DNA of 64,000 bases, taken from contig NZ_RFAR01000063.1 in the NCBI RefSeq assembly GCF_003693445.1, forward strand, positions 1 through 64,000. The letters run 5' to 3'. The position numbers were made by a program, and so were the translations under genes. The stretch is from Aquitalea palustris (GTDB lineage: Bacteria > Pseudomonadota > Gammaproteobacteria > Burkholderiales > Chromobacteriaceae). Every line of letters starts with the position of its first letter. Position 1 is the first letter of the stretch. Positions 31,463 through 42,918 of this stretch are shown here, piece after piece. The notes under the pieces were generated by a model, which was not told where the DNA came from, ran no database searches, and saw nothing but the letters and a program-made list of their open reading frames with translations.

Positions 31463-33010
31463 TCAGCCGGCAGCCAGTGTCATGATGCTGACCTGGGTGG
31501 CATCGGCGCGGTCGACGATGCCGGTGACCCGGCCTTCATGCATCACCATGATGCGGTCACTCATGCCCAGTACCTCGGGTAGCTCCGACGAAATCATGAT
31601 GACGGCCACCCCCTGCCCTGCCAGCTTGCAGATCAGCTTGTGGATTTCCGCCTTGGCCCCGACGTCGATGCCACGGGTGGGCTCGTCCAGAATGAGTATT
31701 TTCGGATTGGTCAGCAGCCAGCGGCCTATCAGCACCTTTTGCTGGTTGCCACCGGACAGGTTCTCAATCCGCTCGTCCAGATTGGGTGTCTTGACGCGCA
31801 AGGTGCCGGACATGGCTTCGCACATGGCGTCCAGTGCCTGCTGGCGGACAAAGCCGGCTTGCAGATTGTCTCCACCCAGCACCGAAATCTGCATGTTTTC
31901 CTGAATACTCAGGCTGAGAAAACAGCCGGTGTCCTTGCGGTCTTCGGTGAGAAAGGCCATGCCGTGCTGCATGGCGGTGCGCGGTGAATCGATGGTCACC
32001 GGCTGGCCATTGATACGGATCTGGCCGCTACTGGCCGGGCTGACGCCAAACAGGGTTTCCGCCACATTGCTGCGGCCGGAGCCGATCAGGCCGGCCACCC
32101 CGAGAATCTCGCCTTGGCGCAGTGAAAAAGACACATCGTGAAACACGCCATCCAGCGTGAGATGGCTCACCTCCAGCGCCACCTCGCCAATCGGCACGAT
32201 GGTTTTGGGGAACATCTCGGTGATTTCACGCCCCACCATCATGCGGATCACTTCGTCGTGGCTCAGCTGTTCCACCTGCTTGCAGCCGATGAAATGGCCA
32301 TCGCGGAATACCGACACCTCGTCGGCAATCTCGAACAGCTCGTTCATCTTGTGGGTGATATAGATGATGCCCTTGCCCTGTTCGCGCAGCATGCGCACGA
32401 TGCGGAACAGATGGGCGACTTCGTGCTCGGTCAGCGCCGAGGTGGGTTCGTCCATGATCAGCACGTCGGAGTTGTACGATACGGCGCGGGCGATCTCCAC
32501 CATCTGGCGGCTGGAAATGCTCAGACTGGCCACCTTGGCCTGCGGGTCCAGCTCGATGGAGAGCTGGGCAAACAGCTCGCGCGTCATCTGGTACATTCTG
32601 GCGTGGTCGATCAGGCCGAAGCGGTTCAGCGGCTCGCGGCGGATCCAGATGTTTTCGGCAATGCTCATGAAGGGCATCAGGTTGAGTTCCTGATGAATCA
32701 TGGCGATGCCATTTTCCAAGGCATCCAGCGGCGATGTCAGCGCGATTTCGCGGCCGTGCAGGCGATAAACCCCCTGGTCCGGGGTGTAGACACCCGCCAG
32801 TATCTTCATCAGCGTGGATTTACCCGCTCCGTTTTCGCCCATCAGTGCATGCACGCTACCGGCGCGCAGGCGGAAGGACACATCATCCAGTGCCACCACG
32901 CCGGGAAAGGCCTTGCGTACACCTTGCACGTCGATCAGCAGCTGCTGGGCAGCCACCGGCGGCTGGGATAGGGCGGTAGTCAGCGGTTTTTCTGGGGCCA
33001 GGCTCAACAT
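31463..33010 (-). CDS. Sugar/inositol ABC transporter ATP-binding protein (RbsA family)
   Basis: A 515-aa protein with two nucleotide-binding domains, as in CUT2 transporters. The first has Walker [10 protein letters not shown]; the second has a degenerate Walker A, GLIGSGRS, but a full signature LSGGNQQKV and [11 protein letters not shown] start it at the ATG at 33010, with GAGGAGGAG about 8 nt upstream. An in-frame TTG 19 codons earlier would give a glutamate-rich extension not usual in the family. Lies between permease and binding-protein genes. Confidence 0.92.
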   Translation of the reverse strand: MLSLAPEKPLTTALSQPPVAAQQLLIDVQGVRKAFPGVVALDDVSFRLRAGSVHALMGENGAGKSTLMKILAGVYTPDQGVYRLHGREIALTSPLDALENGIAMIHQELNLMPFMSIAENIWIRREPLNRFGLIDHARMYQMTRELFAQLSIELDPQAKVASLSISSRQMVEIARAVSYNSDVLIMDEPTSALTEHEVAHLFRIVRMLREQGKGIIYITHKMNELFEIADEVSVFRDGHFIGCKQVEQLSHDEVIRMMVGREITEMFPKTIVPIGEVALEVSHLTLDGVFHDVSFSLRQGEILGVAGLIGSGRSNVAETLFGVSPASSGQIRINGQPVTIDSPRTAMQHGMAFLTEDRKDTGCFLSLSIQENMQISVLGGDNLQAGFVRQQALDAMCEAMSGTLRVKTPNLDERIENLSGGNQQKVLIGRWLLTNPKILILDEPTRGIDVGAKAEIHKLICKLAGQGVAVIMISSELPEVLGMSDRIMVMHEGRVTGIVDRADATQVSIMTLAAG

Positions 33011-33067
33011 GGCTTGCTCCTCCTCGTCGCGGGCAACCTCCTCAGCAGAGGCCGCCCGCTGCGGCAA

Positions 33068-34006
33068 TTAGTTGCGCGACTGGTAGTTCTTCAGATTGGC
33101 CGGGGTCACCAGCTCGAACGGCACCCAGATCATCGACGGCAGCTTCTCGCCACGGGACAGCTTGAGGGCGGTATCCACCGCGCCCTTGCCCTGGCCAGCG
33201 GCATTCTGGAACACGGTCACTTTCAGTTCGCCGTTTTTCATGGCGGTAAGCGCATCCTGGGTGGCATCCACGCCAGCCACGATGGTCTTGTCCAGCCGCT
33301 TGGCGGACTTGAGCGCCTGGATCGCACCCAGGGCCATTTCGTCGTTATTGGACACCACGGCATCAAACTGCAGACCGGCGCTGAGCCAGTTCATCATCAG
33401 GTCGCGGCCATCGGTGCGCGACCATTTGGCGGTCTGCTTTTCCACAATCCTGATGCCATTACACGGCGCCTTGGCAATCACCTCTTCCACGTCCTTGGTA
33501 CGCTGGCGTGCTGCCTGGTTGGACAGATCGCCCATCATCACCACGATATTGCCCTTGCCCTTCATCAGGCGGCACACCTCTTTCATTTGCACGGTGCCGG
33601 ATTCGGCCTCGTTGGAGCCGACAAAGGCCACCTTGGCCGGCAGGGTCTTGTCAGCCGGCATGCGGTTTACGTACACCAGCGGGATGCCTGCGCTCTGCGC
33701 CAGCTTGGTGATTTTCGGGGTGGCATCGGTATCCACCACATTGACGATGATGGCGTCCACTTTCTGCGCAATGAAATTCTGTACCTGGCTGAGCTGGCGG
33801 CCCACATCGTTTTGCGCATCTTCAAACTGGATGTCCACACCCTTCTGGCTGCCGGCATAGGTTTTCATGTTATTGCGCAGCACGGTGAGGAAGTTGTCGT
33901 CGAAGGCGGACATGGTCACGCCCAGTTTGGCAGCAGAGGCCGGCATGGCCAGCATGGTGAGGGAAAAGAACACTGCGGAACCAGCAAGCTTGGTGATGCG
34001 TTTCAT
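33068..34006 (-). CDS. Sugar/inositol ABC transporter periplasmic binding protein
   Basis: A 312-aa periplasmic binding protein of the ribose/inositol type (Peripla_BP_4). It has a cleavable signal peptide MKRITKLAGSAVFFSLTMLA ending in PASAA. Two-lobe features such as DGRDLMMNWLSAG and VSNNDEMALGAIQAL are conserved. AGGAGA lies 8 nt before the ATG at 34006. First gene of the transporter operon; a GAA-N6-TTCC element lies about 155 bp upstream of the start. Confidence 0.92.
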   Translation of the reverse strand: MKRITKLAGSAVFFSLTMLAMPASAAKLGVTMSAFDDNFLTVLRNNMKTYAGSQKGVDIQFEDAQNDVGRQLSQVQNFIAQKVDAIIVNVVDTDATPKITKLAQSAGIPLVYVNRMPADKTLPAKVAFVGSNEAESGTVQMKEVCRLMKGKGNIVVMMGDLSNQAARQRTKDVEEVIAKAPCNGIRIVEKQTAKWSRTDGRDLMMNWLSAGLQFDAVVSNNDEMALGAIQALKSAKRLDKTIVAGVDATQDALTAMKNGELKVTVFQNAAGQGKGAVDTALKLSRGEKLPSMIWVPFELVTPANLKNYQSRN

Positions 34007-34159
34007 TGATGCGTCTCCTGTCCTTATTAGTGGTTCGATCCCGAGATGCGCCGTGATCCATGTTGCAGTGCAATGCAAGGCGCATATCGTCTGGTCGTGC
34101 AGCTAAGATAAGTGAGCCCGCGCATTATTGCAAATAAAATTTCACAAAGAAAAATTAGT

Positions 34160-34173
34160 AGAAATATTTTTCC
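34160..34173. promoter_or_regulatory. Predicted IolR operator upstream of the ABC transporter genes
   Basis: AGAAATATTTTTCC, matching GAA-N6-TTCC, within the AT-rich 386-bp gap 34007-34392. Besides this and the iolD terminator I see no gene or other clear signal in that gap. Confidence 0.5.
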
Positions 34174-34293
34174 ATTTTTACTTTTGGCAGATAGCAGACC
34201 TCAACCATCCACTACCCTGCCACTTACGCGCCACACCAGGCTATCAACTTGTTTTTAAAATGATTTACTGAAAAAAACTTGCGCATGAAAATG

Positions 34294-34320
34294 AAAAAGC
34301 CATGCCGCGCGGGCATGGCT
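34294..34320 (-). terminator. Terminator of iolD
   Basis: AGCCATGCC/GGCATGGCT with a 5-nt loop, followed on the minus strand by a T-run. It separates iolD from the downstream transporter operon, which therefore needs its own promoter. Confidence 0.85.
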
Positions 34321-34392
34321 ACTGTCTTTCAGACCTGTGGCATTCAAAACATACTGTGAGCGCAGCACGCAGCCAATGCACCAGACGTTGCC

Positions 34393-36249
34393 TCAGTGGC
34401 GCTGGCGCTGGCGGGCCTCCTCATAGGCGGCACGGGCAGCCCGTACCTGCTCGCGTTCCGATACTTCCGGAATACCCACCTCCCACCAGCTGCCACCTTC
34501 CGGCGTGCATTGCGGGCCATCGATACGCAGCTGGATCAGATAACTGCGGCTGGCGGCGCGGGCGCGCACCATGGCGGCCTGCAGCTCGGCCACCGTACTG
34601 ACCGTTTCCGCCTCCGCCCCCAGCGAACGGGCATTCTGGGCAAAGTCGATTTGTGGTGCACCATGCTCGCCCTGCAGGCAGTCGGCCAGCATATTGTTGA
34701 AAGGCGCACCGCCGCAGGCCTGTTGCAAACGGTTGATGCAGGCATACCCGGCATTGTCCAGCAGCAGCACGATGACCTTGTGCCCCAGCATCACCGAAGT
34801 GGCCAGCTCGTTGTTCAGCATCAGGTAACTGCCATCGCCCACCATCACGATGACTTCGCGCTCCGGCCGGGCCATTTTCACCCCCAGGCCACCGGCCACT
34901 TCGTAGCCCATGCAGGAATAGCCGTACTCCATGTGGTAGCCACCCGGCGTGCTGGTGCGCCACAACTTGTGCAGTTCGGCTGGCAGCGTACCGGCGGCGC
35001 ACACCACGATGTCGCGCTCAGCCGAATCTGCCGCGGACGCCTGTACCGCACCGATGGCCTCGGCGTAAGTCGGCAGGCTGGCACGCTGGCTGCGGACGAT
35101 TTCGTCCACCTGCTTGCGCCAGCCATGGCACAGCCGCTGGCTATGGGCGGTCCAGTCGGTATCGGCCTGCCAGCCAGCCAGCGCACTACTCAGCGCAGCC
35201 AGGCCGACGGCGGCATCACATTGCAGGCTGTGGCCACCCCATTTGATGGCATCAAAACCATTCACATTGATAGATAACAAGGTGGCCTGGGCATACAGCG
35301 CATGCGAGCCGGTGGTGAAGTCCTGCAAACGACTGCCCACCGCCAGCACCAGGTCGGCCTGCGCGGCCAGTTCGTTGGCCGCCGGTGAGCCGGTGACGCC
35401 GATGGAACCGGCCAGCAGCGGGTGATCCCAGGCCAGCGCACTCTTGCCCGCCTGGCTCTCGCCAACCGGAATGCCATGGCTTTCAACAAAATTTTTCAGT
35501 GCCTCCACACCGCCCGCGCTGTACAGCACCCCGCCACCACAGACGATGAGCGGACGCTTGGCCTGGCGCAGCATGCTGGCCAGTACCGCCAGCTCGGTAG
35601 GTTCGGGCTGTGGCTGACGGAAGTGGATATCACGCTCGGCAAAAAAGGATTCCGGCCAGTCGAAGGCCTGCGCCTGCACGTCTTGTGGCAGAGCCAGTGT
35701 CACCGGGCCGCACTGCGCCGGATCGGTGAGCGTGGCAATGGCGCGCGGCAAGGCGGTCAGCAACTGGGATGGCACCACGATGCGGTCGAAGTAGCGCGAT
35801 ACCGGGCGCAGGCAATCCACCGCAGACACCCCGCCATCCTGAAAGTCCTCCACCTGTTGCAGCACCGGGTCCGGGGCACGCGAGATAAACACATCGCCCG
35901 GCAGCAGCAGCATGGGCAGGCGATTGACATGGGCCACCGCCGCAGCGGTGACCAGATTGGTACAACCGGGGCCGATGGAGGTGCTGATGGCCATCATGCG
36001 ACGGCGGAAATGGGACTTGGCATAAGCAGTGGCGGCCAGCGCCATGCCCTGTTCGTTATGGGCGCGCAAGGTGGGCAGCACATCCTGCGCGGCCTGTAGC
36101 GCCTCGCCCAAACCTGCCACATTGCCGTGGCCGAAAATGGCCCACACCCCGCCAAACAGCCGCTCGCGGCGGCCATCGGGCTGGGTGACAAACTGCGCAG
36201 CCAGATAGCGCACCAGCGCCTGGGCCACGGTGAGACGTACGGTTTTCAC
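34393..36249 (-). CDS. iolD: 3D-(3,5/4)-trihydroxycyclohexane-1,2-dione acylhydrolase (decyclizing)
   Basis: The ThDP-dependent ring-opening enzyme of inositol catabolism, yielding 5-deoxyglucuronate. Visible: the catalytic-Glu block HNEQGMALAATAYAK near residue 63 and the ThDP/Mg motif GDGSYLMLNNELA near 490. About 618 aa. I favour GTG at 36249, since it gives the family-typical KTVRLTVAQALVRYL start and GGAG lies 7 nt upstream. An ATG two codons earlier (36255) would sit only about 2 nt from that GGAG. A stand-alone unit with its own terminator and upstream palindrome. Confidence 0.93.
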   Translation of the reverse strand: MKTVRLTVAQALVRYLAAQFVTQPDGRRERLFGGVWAIFGHGNVAGLGEALQAAQDVLPTLRAHNEQGMALAATAYAKSHFRRRMMAISTSIGPGCTNLVTAAAVAHVNRLPMLLLPGDVFISRAPDPVLQQVEDFQDGGVSAVDCLRPVSRYFDRIVVPSQLLTALPRAIATLTDPAQCGPVTLALPQDVQAQAFDWPESFFAERDIHFRQPQPEPTELAVLASMLRQAKRPLIVCGGGVLYSAGGVEALKNFVESHGIPVGESQAGKSALAWDHPLLAGSIGVTGSPAANELAAQADLVLAVGSRLQDFTTGSHALYAQATLLSINVNGFDAIKWGGHSLQCDAAVGLAALSSALAGWQADTDWTAHSQRLCHGWRKQVDEIVRSQRASLPTYAEAIGAVQASAADSAERDIVVCAAGTLPAELHKLWRTSTPGGYHMEYGYSCMGYEVAGGLGVKMARPEREVIVMVGDGSYLMLNNELATSVMLGHKVIVLLLDNAGYACINRLQQACGGAPFNNMLADCLQGEHGAPQIDFAQNARSLGAEAETVSTVAELQAAMVRARAASRSYLIQLRIDGPQCTPEGGSWWEVGIPEVSEREQVRAARAAYEEARQRQRH

Positions 36250-36388
36250 ATCCATTCTCCAGGGAGGAAGCAGCCTGCGCCCGGCTGGGCGGAGCCGCTG
36301 GCAGGCCATCAATGATCAGGTGCTTGTCTGCCACTACGATATAAGATTACCGTCAAATTGCAAAATATTTTTCATTTTAATTTTTTTT

Positions 36389-36402
36389 GGAAATCAATTT
36401 CC
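36389..36402. promoter_or_regulatory. Predicted IolR operator upstream of iolD
   Basis: GGAAATCAATTTCC: six matched bases on each side of a 2-bp centre, and an exact GGAA-N6-TTCC. That is the form I recall being reported for the RpiR-type IolR of Sinorhizobium. It lies 140 bp before iolD in an AT-rich stretch. A single CGTCAA half-site of the LacI-type operator lies nearby at 36351-36356. Confidence 0.6.
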
Positions 36403-36438
36403 TTCAATGCAAACCGACAGGGCAATGGCCAGACAGAC

Positions 36439-37494
36439 TCAGCCGATCAGATAAGGCTGGGCTGACATGTTTTCTGCCAGATACAGCCGGAACTCCGCCG
36501 GACCAGCCCCGGCAGCGGCTGGCGCTTGCTCCGCCACGCTCAGCACATGCTGCAAGGCCTTGATGGCCTGGCCATCCGGGTTCTGGTCGATCACCACGTC
36601 CAGCAGGCCCTGTTGCAGATACAGGCGGTGGTCGTCCGACAATTCATGCGTCACCCAGCACACTTTGTCATGGATGGCATGGCGGCGCAGCGCCGCTTCG
36701 ATGCCGGGGGAGCCGGCCCCGCTGTTGTAAATGCCGGCAATCGGCTGCCCCCGCTTGAAGGCAAGGCTGACCGCGGCATGGCAACGATCGGCATCGTCAT
36801 GGGTGGCGGTGGCCACCTGGTCACACTGCAAATGGGGAAAGTCCTGCGCCAGCACTTCGGCACAGCCGCTGGCACGCTCCAGATGGCCACGATAATCCGG
36901 CCGGCTGGACAGCAACAGCACGCGCCCCGACTGGCGGCACAAGCGCCCCAGCAACAGGCCGGCTGTGCGCCCGGCAGCATGGTTGTCGATGCCGACATAG
37001 CGTGCCTGCGGCAGGCCAGCCACATTGCTCACCACCAGCGCCACTTGCTCGCCACGCAGGATGGCCGCTTGCAAGGCCAGCTGCACTGCCGGGGTATCCG
37101 GTGCCGCCACAATCAGCCCCTGCCGGCGGTAGGGCCGTGGGCGCAGGGCGCGCAGCAAGCTGGCGTCGTCCTTTTCCCCCAGTGTCTGCTGATGCACCAC
37201 CACCCGCTGGTCCAGCATGGGCAGTGCCGCTTGCAATGCCTGGCGCAGGCGCTGGAAAAATGGCGAGCGGTTGTCCGGCAACAGGATGTCGATATGGATC
37301 AGCCCGTGGCGGGTATCCGGCAACAAGCGCGGCACCGCCAGTTCACGCGCGGCGGCCACCACCTTGGCGCGGGACTGGGCCGATACGCTGCCACGCTCGT
37401 TCAACACGCGGTCCACCGTGGCCACGCTCACCCCGGCGGCGGCGGCAATTTCAATAAAGCGGGCGGTTTTCTTGCGACGTGCGGGTGCTGTCAT
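36439..37494 (-). CDS. LacI-family transcriptional regulator of the inositol island
   Basis: A 351-aa regulator: an N-terminal LacI helix-turn-helix (about 11-55, with AAAAGVSVATVDRVLNERG) followed by a periplasmic-binding-protein-like effector domain. GGAAGG lies 6 nt before the ATG at 37494. The frame stays open 45 codons upstream but without family-like sequence. It is divergent from iolH-iolI-iolG across an 18-bp dyad. Ligand is inferred to be an inositol or inosose from context only. Confidence 0.88.
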   Translation of the reverse strand: MTAPARRKKTARFIEIAAAAGVSVATVDRVLNERGSVSAQSRAKVVAAARELAVPRLLPDTRHGLIHIDILLPDNRSPFFQRLRQALQAALPMLDQRVVVHQQTLGEKDDASLLRALRPRPYRRQGLIVAAPDTPAVQLALQAAILRGEQVALVVSNVAGLPQARYVGIDNHAAGRTAGLLLGRLCRQSGRVLLLSSRPDYRGHLERASGCAEVLAQDFPHLQCDQVATATHDDADRCHAAVSLAFKRGQPIAGIYNSGAGSPGIEAALRRHAIHDKVCWVTHELSDDHRLYLQQGLLDVVIDQNPDGQAIKALQHVLSVAEQAPAAAGAGPAEFRLYLAENMSAQPYLIG

Positions 37495-37538
37495 GGCGAG
37501 CCTTCCGGTGTTACCGCGAGCAGGGCAATCGGCCCACA

Positions 37539-37556
37539 TTGACGATTTATCGTCAA
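37539..37556. promoter_or_regulatory. LacI-type operator between the regulator and iolH
   Basis: TTGACGATTTATCGTCAA: perfect 8-bp arms around a TT centre, 45 bp upstream of the regulator ATG and 146 bp from iolH. Shape and place fit an autoregulatory operator of the adjacent LacI protein. Confidence 0.7.
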
Positions 37557-37701
37557 AACAGCAACTGAAAAGCTGTTGTCCATCCCCTAGAGTCAGTCCC
37601 GGCACACCAGCCTGCAACCCTTTTGCCACAAGGCATCAAGCGCCTGGCATGGTGTGCACTGCAACATCAGCCGGGCCACACGACAAGAACTGGAGGACGA
37701 C

Positions 37702-38604
37702 ATGAAAATTGCGCTGGACCCCTATATGCACCGGCAGCTCAGCCTGCCGGAACTGTGCCGCAAGACGGCAGAGCTGGGTTACCGCCACATCGAACTATCC
37801 CCGCGCGCCGACCTGCTGCAATGGTGGGCCATGCCGCGTGCCAATGGCGCACGACTGGCTGGATTCAAGCAGGCCATGCGCGAACATGGCGTGAGCCTGG
37901 CCACGCTGCAACCGATGTACCGCTGGTCCAGCCCGTTTGAAGATGAACGGCAGGCGGCAATGAAATACTGGAAGCGCGCCATCGACATTGCCGTGGAGCT
38001 GGAATGCGACACGCTGATTTCGGAATTTGGCCGGGGCGCAGCACCAGAACGGTCGCTGGGCATGGGTGCCGGCATCAACACGCCGGAGCAATGCGAGGCG
38101 GCATTCTGGCGTTCGATGGACGAACTGCTGCCGATTTTCGAGCGCGAAGGCCTGCAGCTGTCGATCGAGCCGCATCCGGAAGACTGGATCGAAACCTTCC
38201 AGCCGGCCTTGGACATCGTGCAGGTAATCGGCTCGCCCAATGTAAAGCTGTCCTATATCGCGCCGCATACCTTCTATTACGGCGAGGACATGGCCGCCAT
38301 GCTGCGCGCCGCCGCGCCAGTGCTGGCCCATGTGCGGGTGGCCGACACCTTCAATCACAAGGCCTCCTCCGGCCTGCGCTACATCGTCAACCCGCCCGGC
38401 GCCAATGTGCGTGTGCACCAGCATCTGGATATCGGCCAGGGTGAAATCGACTGGGATGTGTTCTTCGCCACCCTGGCCGAAATCGGCTTTGACGGCGTGC
38501 TGTCTTCCTGCGTGTTTGCCTGGGAAGAACGCGCCGACGAATCGTCGCGCTTCATGCTGCGCGAAATGCAGCGCTATCTGGATAAGCACGCCCAACAAAA
38601 GTAA
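37702..38604 (+). CDS. iolH: IolH-like sugar phosphate isomerase/epimerase (TIM barrel)
   Basis: A 300-aa xylose-isomerase-like TIM-barrel protein. Its start MKIALDPYM and ELGYRHIELSPR resemble IolH of Bacillus inositol clusters. The precise reaction of IolH is not settled. Possible metal ligands include the Glu of SIEPHPED and the His of HVRVADTFNH. GGAGG precedes the ATG at 37702. First gene of an iolH-iolI-iolG unit. Confidence 0.75.
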   Translation: MKIALDPYMHRQLSLPELCRKTAELGYRHIELSPRADLLQWWAMPRANGARLAGFKQAMREHGVSLATLQPMYRWSSPFEDERQAAMKYWKRAIDIAVELECDTLISEFGRGAAPERSLGMGAGINTPEQCEAAFWRSMDELLPIFEREGLQLSIEPHPEDWIETFQPALDIVQVIGSPNVKLSYIAPHTFYYGEDMAAMLRAAAPVLAHVRVADTFNHKASSGLRYIVNPPGANVRVHQHLDIGQGEIDWDVFFATLAEIGFDGVLSSCVFAWEERADESSRFMLREMQRYLDKHAQQK

Positions 38605-38634
38605 GCCGCCCCTCTCATTCGCAGAAAGACCACC

Positions 38635-40507
<1,873 letters not shown>

Positions 40508-40545
40508 AGGGACAGTTTTCTGCTGCAGCACGCTTCCTCGGACTT

Positions 40546-40579
40546 GCCACGGTGGCCATCGGCTACTGTGGCTTTTTTT
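40546..40579 (+). terminator. Terminator of iolH-iolI-iolG
   Basis: GCCACGGT pairs with ACTGTGGC (one G-T wobble) around an 11-nt loop and is followed by seven Ts. Confidence 0.8.
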
Positions 40580-40623
40580 CTTTTTGCACTTCAGAAAATA
40601 AAATTTCCGAATAAATATTTTTC

Positions 40624-40637
40624 AGAAATTTTTTTCT
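40624..40637. promoter_or_regulatory. Predicted IolR operator upstream of the second dehydrogenase
   Basis: AGAAATTTTTTTCT, a GAA-N6-TTC element, followed by TAAC exactly as in the TTTTTTCTAAC string before iolR (28448-28458). A second related stretch with AATTTCC lies at 40601-40608. Confidence 0.55.
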
Positions 40638-40707
40638 AACATATACTGCTCAGCAAGCACACCAACCAGCGGCACGGTTGGCCAATAACACGCATGAGGA
40701 GACAGCA

Positions 40708-41694
40708 ATGACCGCAGTAGCCCTGTTCGGTGCCGGCCGTATCGGCAAGATCCACGCCGCCAACCTGGCCGCCCAGCCTGGCGCACGCCTGAAGTATGTC
40801 GTCGATACCCACCAGCCCTCGGCACAGGCATTGGCAGCACAATATGGTGCCAGCGTGAGCGATATCGACAGTGCTCTGGCCGACCCGGAAGTAGGCGCGG
40901 TAGTGATTGCCTCCAGTACCGATACCCATGCCGACCTCATCCTGCGCGCCGCCGCCCGTGGCAAGGCCATTTTTTGTGAGAAACCGGTAGACCTGACGCT
41001 GGAACGCGCCCGCCAGTGTGCCGCAGCGGTGAAAGAAGCCGGCGTGGCCTGCCTGATCGGCTTTCAGCGCCGCTACGACCCCACCTTTGCCGCGGTAAAA
41101 GCGCGCATCGAGGCCGGTGAAATCGGCCAGCCGGAAGTATTGGTAGTCACCAGCCGCGACCCCGGCGCACCGCCGGTGGACTACATCAAGCGCTCCGGCG
41201 GCATCTTCAAGGACATGCTGATTCACGACTTCGACATCTGCCGCTGGATTCTGGCCGATGAAGCCGTCAGCGTGCAGGCCAGCGCCAGCGTGCTGACCGA
41301 CCCGGCCATTGGCGAGGCCGGCGATGCCGACACCACCGCCGTGACCATCCGTACCCGCTCTGGCCGCCTGTGCCAGATCAACACCAGCCGCCGTGCCGCC
41401 TATGGCTACGACCAGCGCTTTGAAGTGCTGGGCAGCCTGGGCATGTTGCAGGCGGGCAATCACCGCCCGACCGAAGTCACCGCCTATGGTGGTCAGCAGG
41501 TCAGCACCGACCTGCCGGAACACTTTTTCCTGGAACGCTACCGTGCCGCCTATGCGCTGGAAATGGCGCACTTCTTTGAGGTGGTGCTGCACGGCGTCAC
41601 CCCGCGCACCACGGTGGAAGATGGTGTCAAGGCGCTGGAACTGGCCGATGCCGCCAGCCGCTCCTGGCAGGAAAACCGCCTGATCACCCTGTAA
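40708..41694 (+). CDS. iolG: Inositol 2-dehydrogenase, copy 2
   Basis: A 328-aa Gfo/Idh/MocA enzyme. Rossmann motif GAGRIG near 8-13, CEKPVDL near 93, and the catalytic block IHDFDICRW near 175. Of the three cluster copies it looks closest to classical myo-inositol 2-dehydrogenase (FQRRYDP block near 122), but this is by eye. GAGGAGA precedes the ATG at 40708. It starts its own transcription unit behind a terminator and an AT-rich operator, and leads copy 3. Confidence 0.87.
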   Translation: MTAVALFGAGRIGKIHAANLAAQPGARLKYVVDTHQPSAQALAAQYGASVSDIDSALADPEVGAVVIASSTDTHADLILRAAARGKAIFCEKPVDLTLERARQCAAAVKEAGVACLIGFQRRYDPTFAAVKARIEAGEIGQPEVLVVTSRDPGAPPVDYIKRSGGIFKDMLIHDFDICRWILADEAVSVQASASVLTDPAIGEAGDADTTAVTIRTRSGRLCQINTSRRAAYGYDQRFEVLGSLGMLQAGNHRPTEVTAYGGQQVSTDLPEHFFLERYRAAYALEMAHFFEVVLHGVTPRTTVEDGVKALELADAASRSWQENRLITL

Positions 41695-41757
41695 GCCTTC
41701 CCGTCACGACAACCATGCAAGCCCGCCGCCAAAGCTGCCGGTGGGCAGGGAGAAGTC

Positions 41758-42777
41758 ATGTCTGAACTGAATATCGGCATTGTAGGCCTGGGTCGGCTGG
41801 GCCGGCGTCATGCGCTCAATCTGCGCGATCGTATTCGTGGAGCGCAGCTGGTGGCCGCCTGCTCACCGCTGGATGAAGAGCTGGGCTGGGCGGCAGAACA
41901 GCTGCCTGGCGTCCACCGCCACCACACGCTGGAGGCCATGCTGGCCGAGCCTGATGTACAAGCGGTATTTCTGGTCACCCCCACTGCGCTGCATGCCGAG
42001 CAGATCATCGCCTGCTTGCGCGCCGGCAAGCATGTGTTTTGCGAAAAACCGCTGGCGCTGAATGTGGAGGATTGCCAGAAAGTAGAGGCAGTAGCGGCTG
42101 ACTACCCGCAACTCAAGGCGATGGTGGGTTTTGTACGCCGCTTTGACGCCAGCTATCAGGATGCGGCAGAAAAGCTGCAGCAAGGCCTGGTGGGCCAAGC
42201 CTATCTATTGCGCTCGCAAACCTGCGATCTGAACGACGAGAACGGTTTTTTTGTGAAGTTTGCCCCCAGCAGCGGCGGCATTTTCATGGATTGCAGCATT
42301 CACGATATCGACCTGGCGCGCTGGTTGCTGGGCTCGCCCAAGCCCTTGCGCGCCTGGGCCACGGGCACCAATGCGCTGCATCCGGCGCTGGCCGATTGTG
42401 GCGACGTGGATAACGGCGTGGCCATGCTGGAATTTGCCGATGGCAAGCTGGCCTGCTTCTATGCCTCGCGCACCCAGGCACATGGCCACGAAACCCTGAC
42501 CGAAATCTTTGCCAGTGCCGGCCGGCTGAGTGTGGGTGCCAATCCGCGCGCCAACCGGGTGGACATCAGCGATGCCCACGGCGTGCGCAATGAATGCGTG
42601 CAGGATTTCTACCAGCGCTTTGCCGAGGCCTTTGTCAGCGAGGCCCAGCATTTTGTCGATGCCGTACGGCACGATCAGCCTTTAGCGCTCAGTCTGGCCG
42701 ACGCCACCGAAGCCACCCGCATTGGCCTCGCCATCACCCAGGCGCTGCGCAGCAAACAGGTGGTGGAGCTGTGCTGA
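41758..42777 (+). CDS. Inositol/sugar dehydrogenase (Gfo/Idh/MocA), copy 3
   Basis: A 339-aa dehydrogenase. GLGRLG near 10-15, CEKPLAL near 96, FVRRFD near 126 and the catalytic IHDIDLARW near 182. Located 63 bp behind copy 2, so probably co-transcribed. Three paralogues in one island suggest division of labour among myo-, scyllo- and D-chiro-inositol; which enzyme takes which isomer cannot be read from sequence. Confidence 0.82.
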   Translation: MSELNIGIVGLGRLGRRHALNLRDRIRGAQLVAACSPLDEELGWAAEQLPGVHRHHTLEAMLAEPDVQAVFLVTPTALHAEQIIACLRAGKHVFCEKPLALNVEDCQKVEAVAADYPQLKAMVGFVRRFDASYQDAAEKLQQGLVGQAYLLRSQTCDLNDENGFFVKFAPSSGGIFMDCSIHDIDLARWLLGSPKPLRAWATGTNALHPALADCGDVDNGVAMLEFADGKLACFYASRTQAHGHETLTEIFASAGRLSVGANPRANRVDISDAHGVRNECVQDFYQRFAEAFVSEAQHFVDAVRHDQPLALSLADATEATRIGLAITQALRSKQVVELC

Positions 42778-42918
42778 GTGACCGCAATCAGCCGGAAAAC
42801 GGATAACAAGTGGTTTCACCATGTCCGCTTGCGCGCCATAGGTGAAAACCCTGTTGCCATCTACACAATAAACGATCAAGCTCGCTCCCTGTCCTAACCA
42901 CCCATTGCGGGAGCGATC

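Noticed and set aside
36336-36356. Second full LacI-type operator upstream of iolD
   Set aside because: Only the CGTCAA half matches; the other half is absent.
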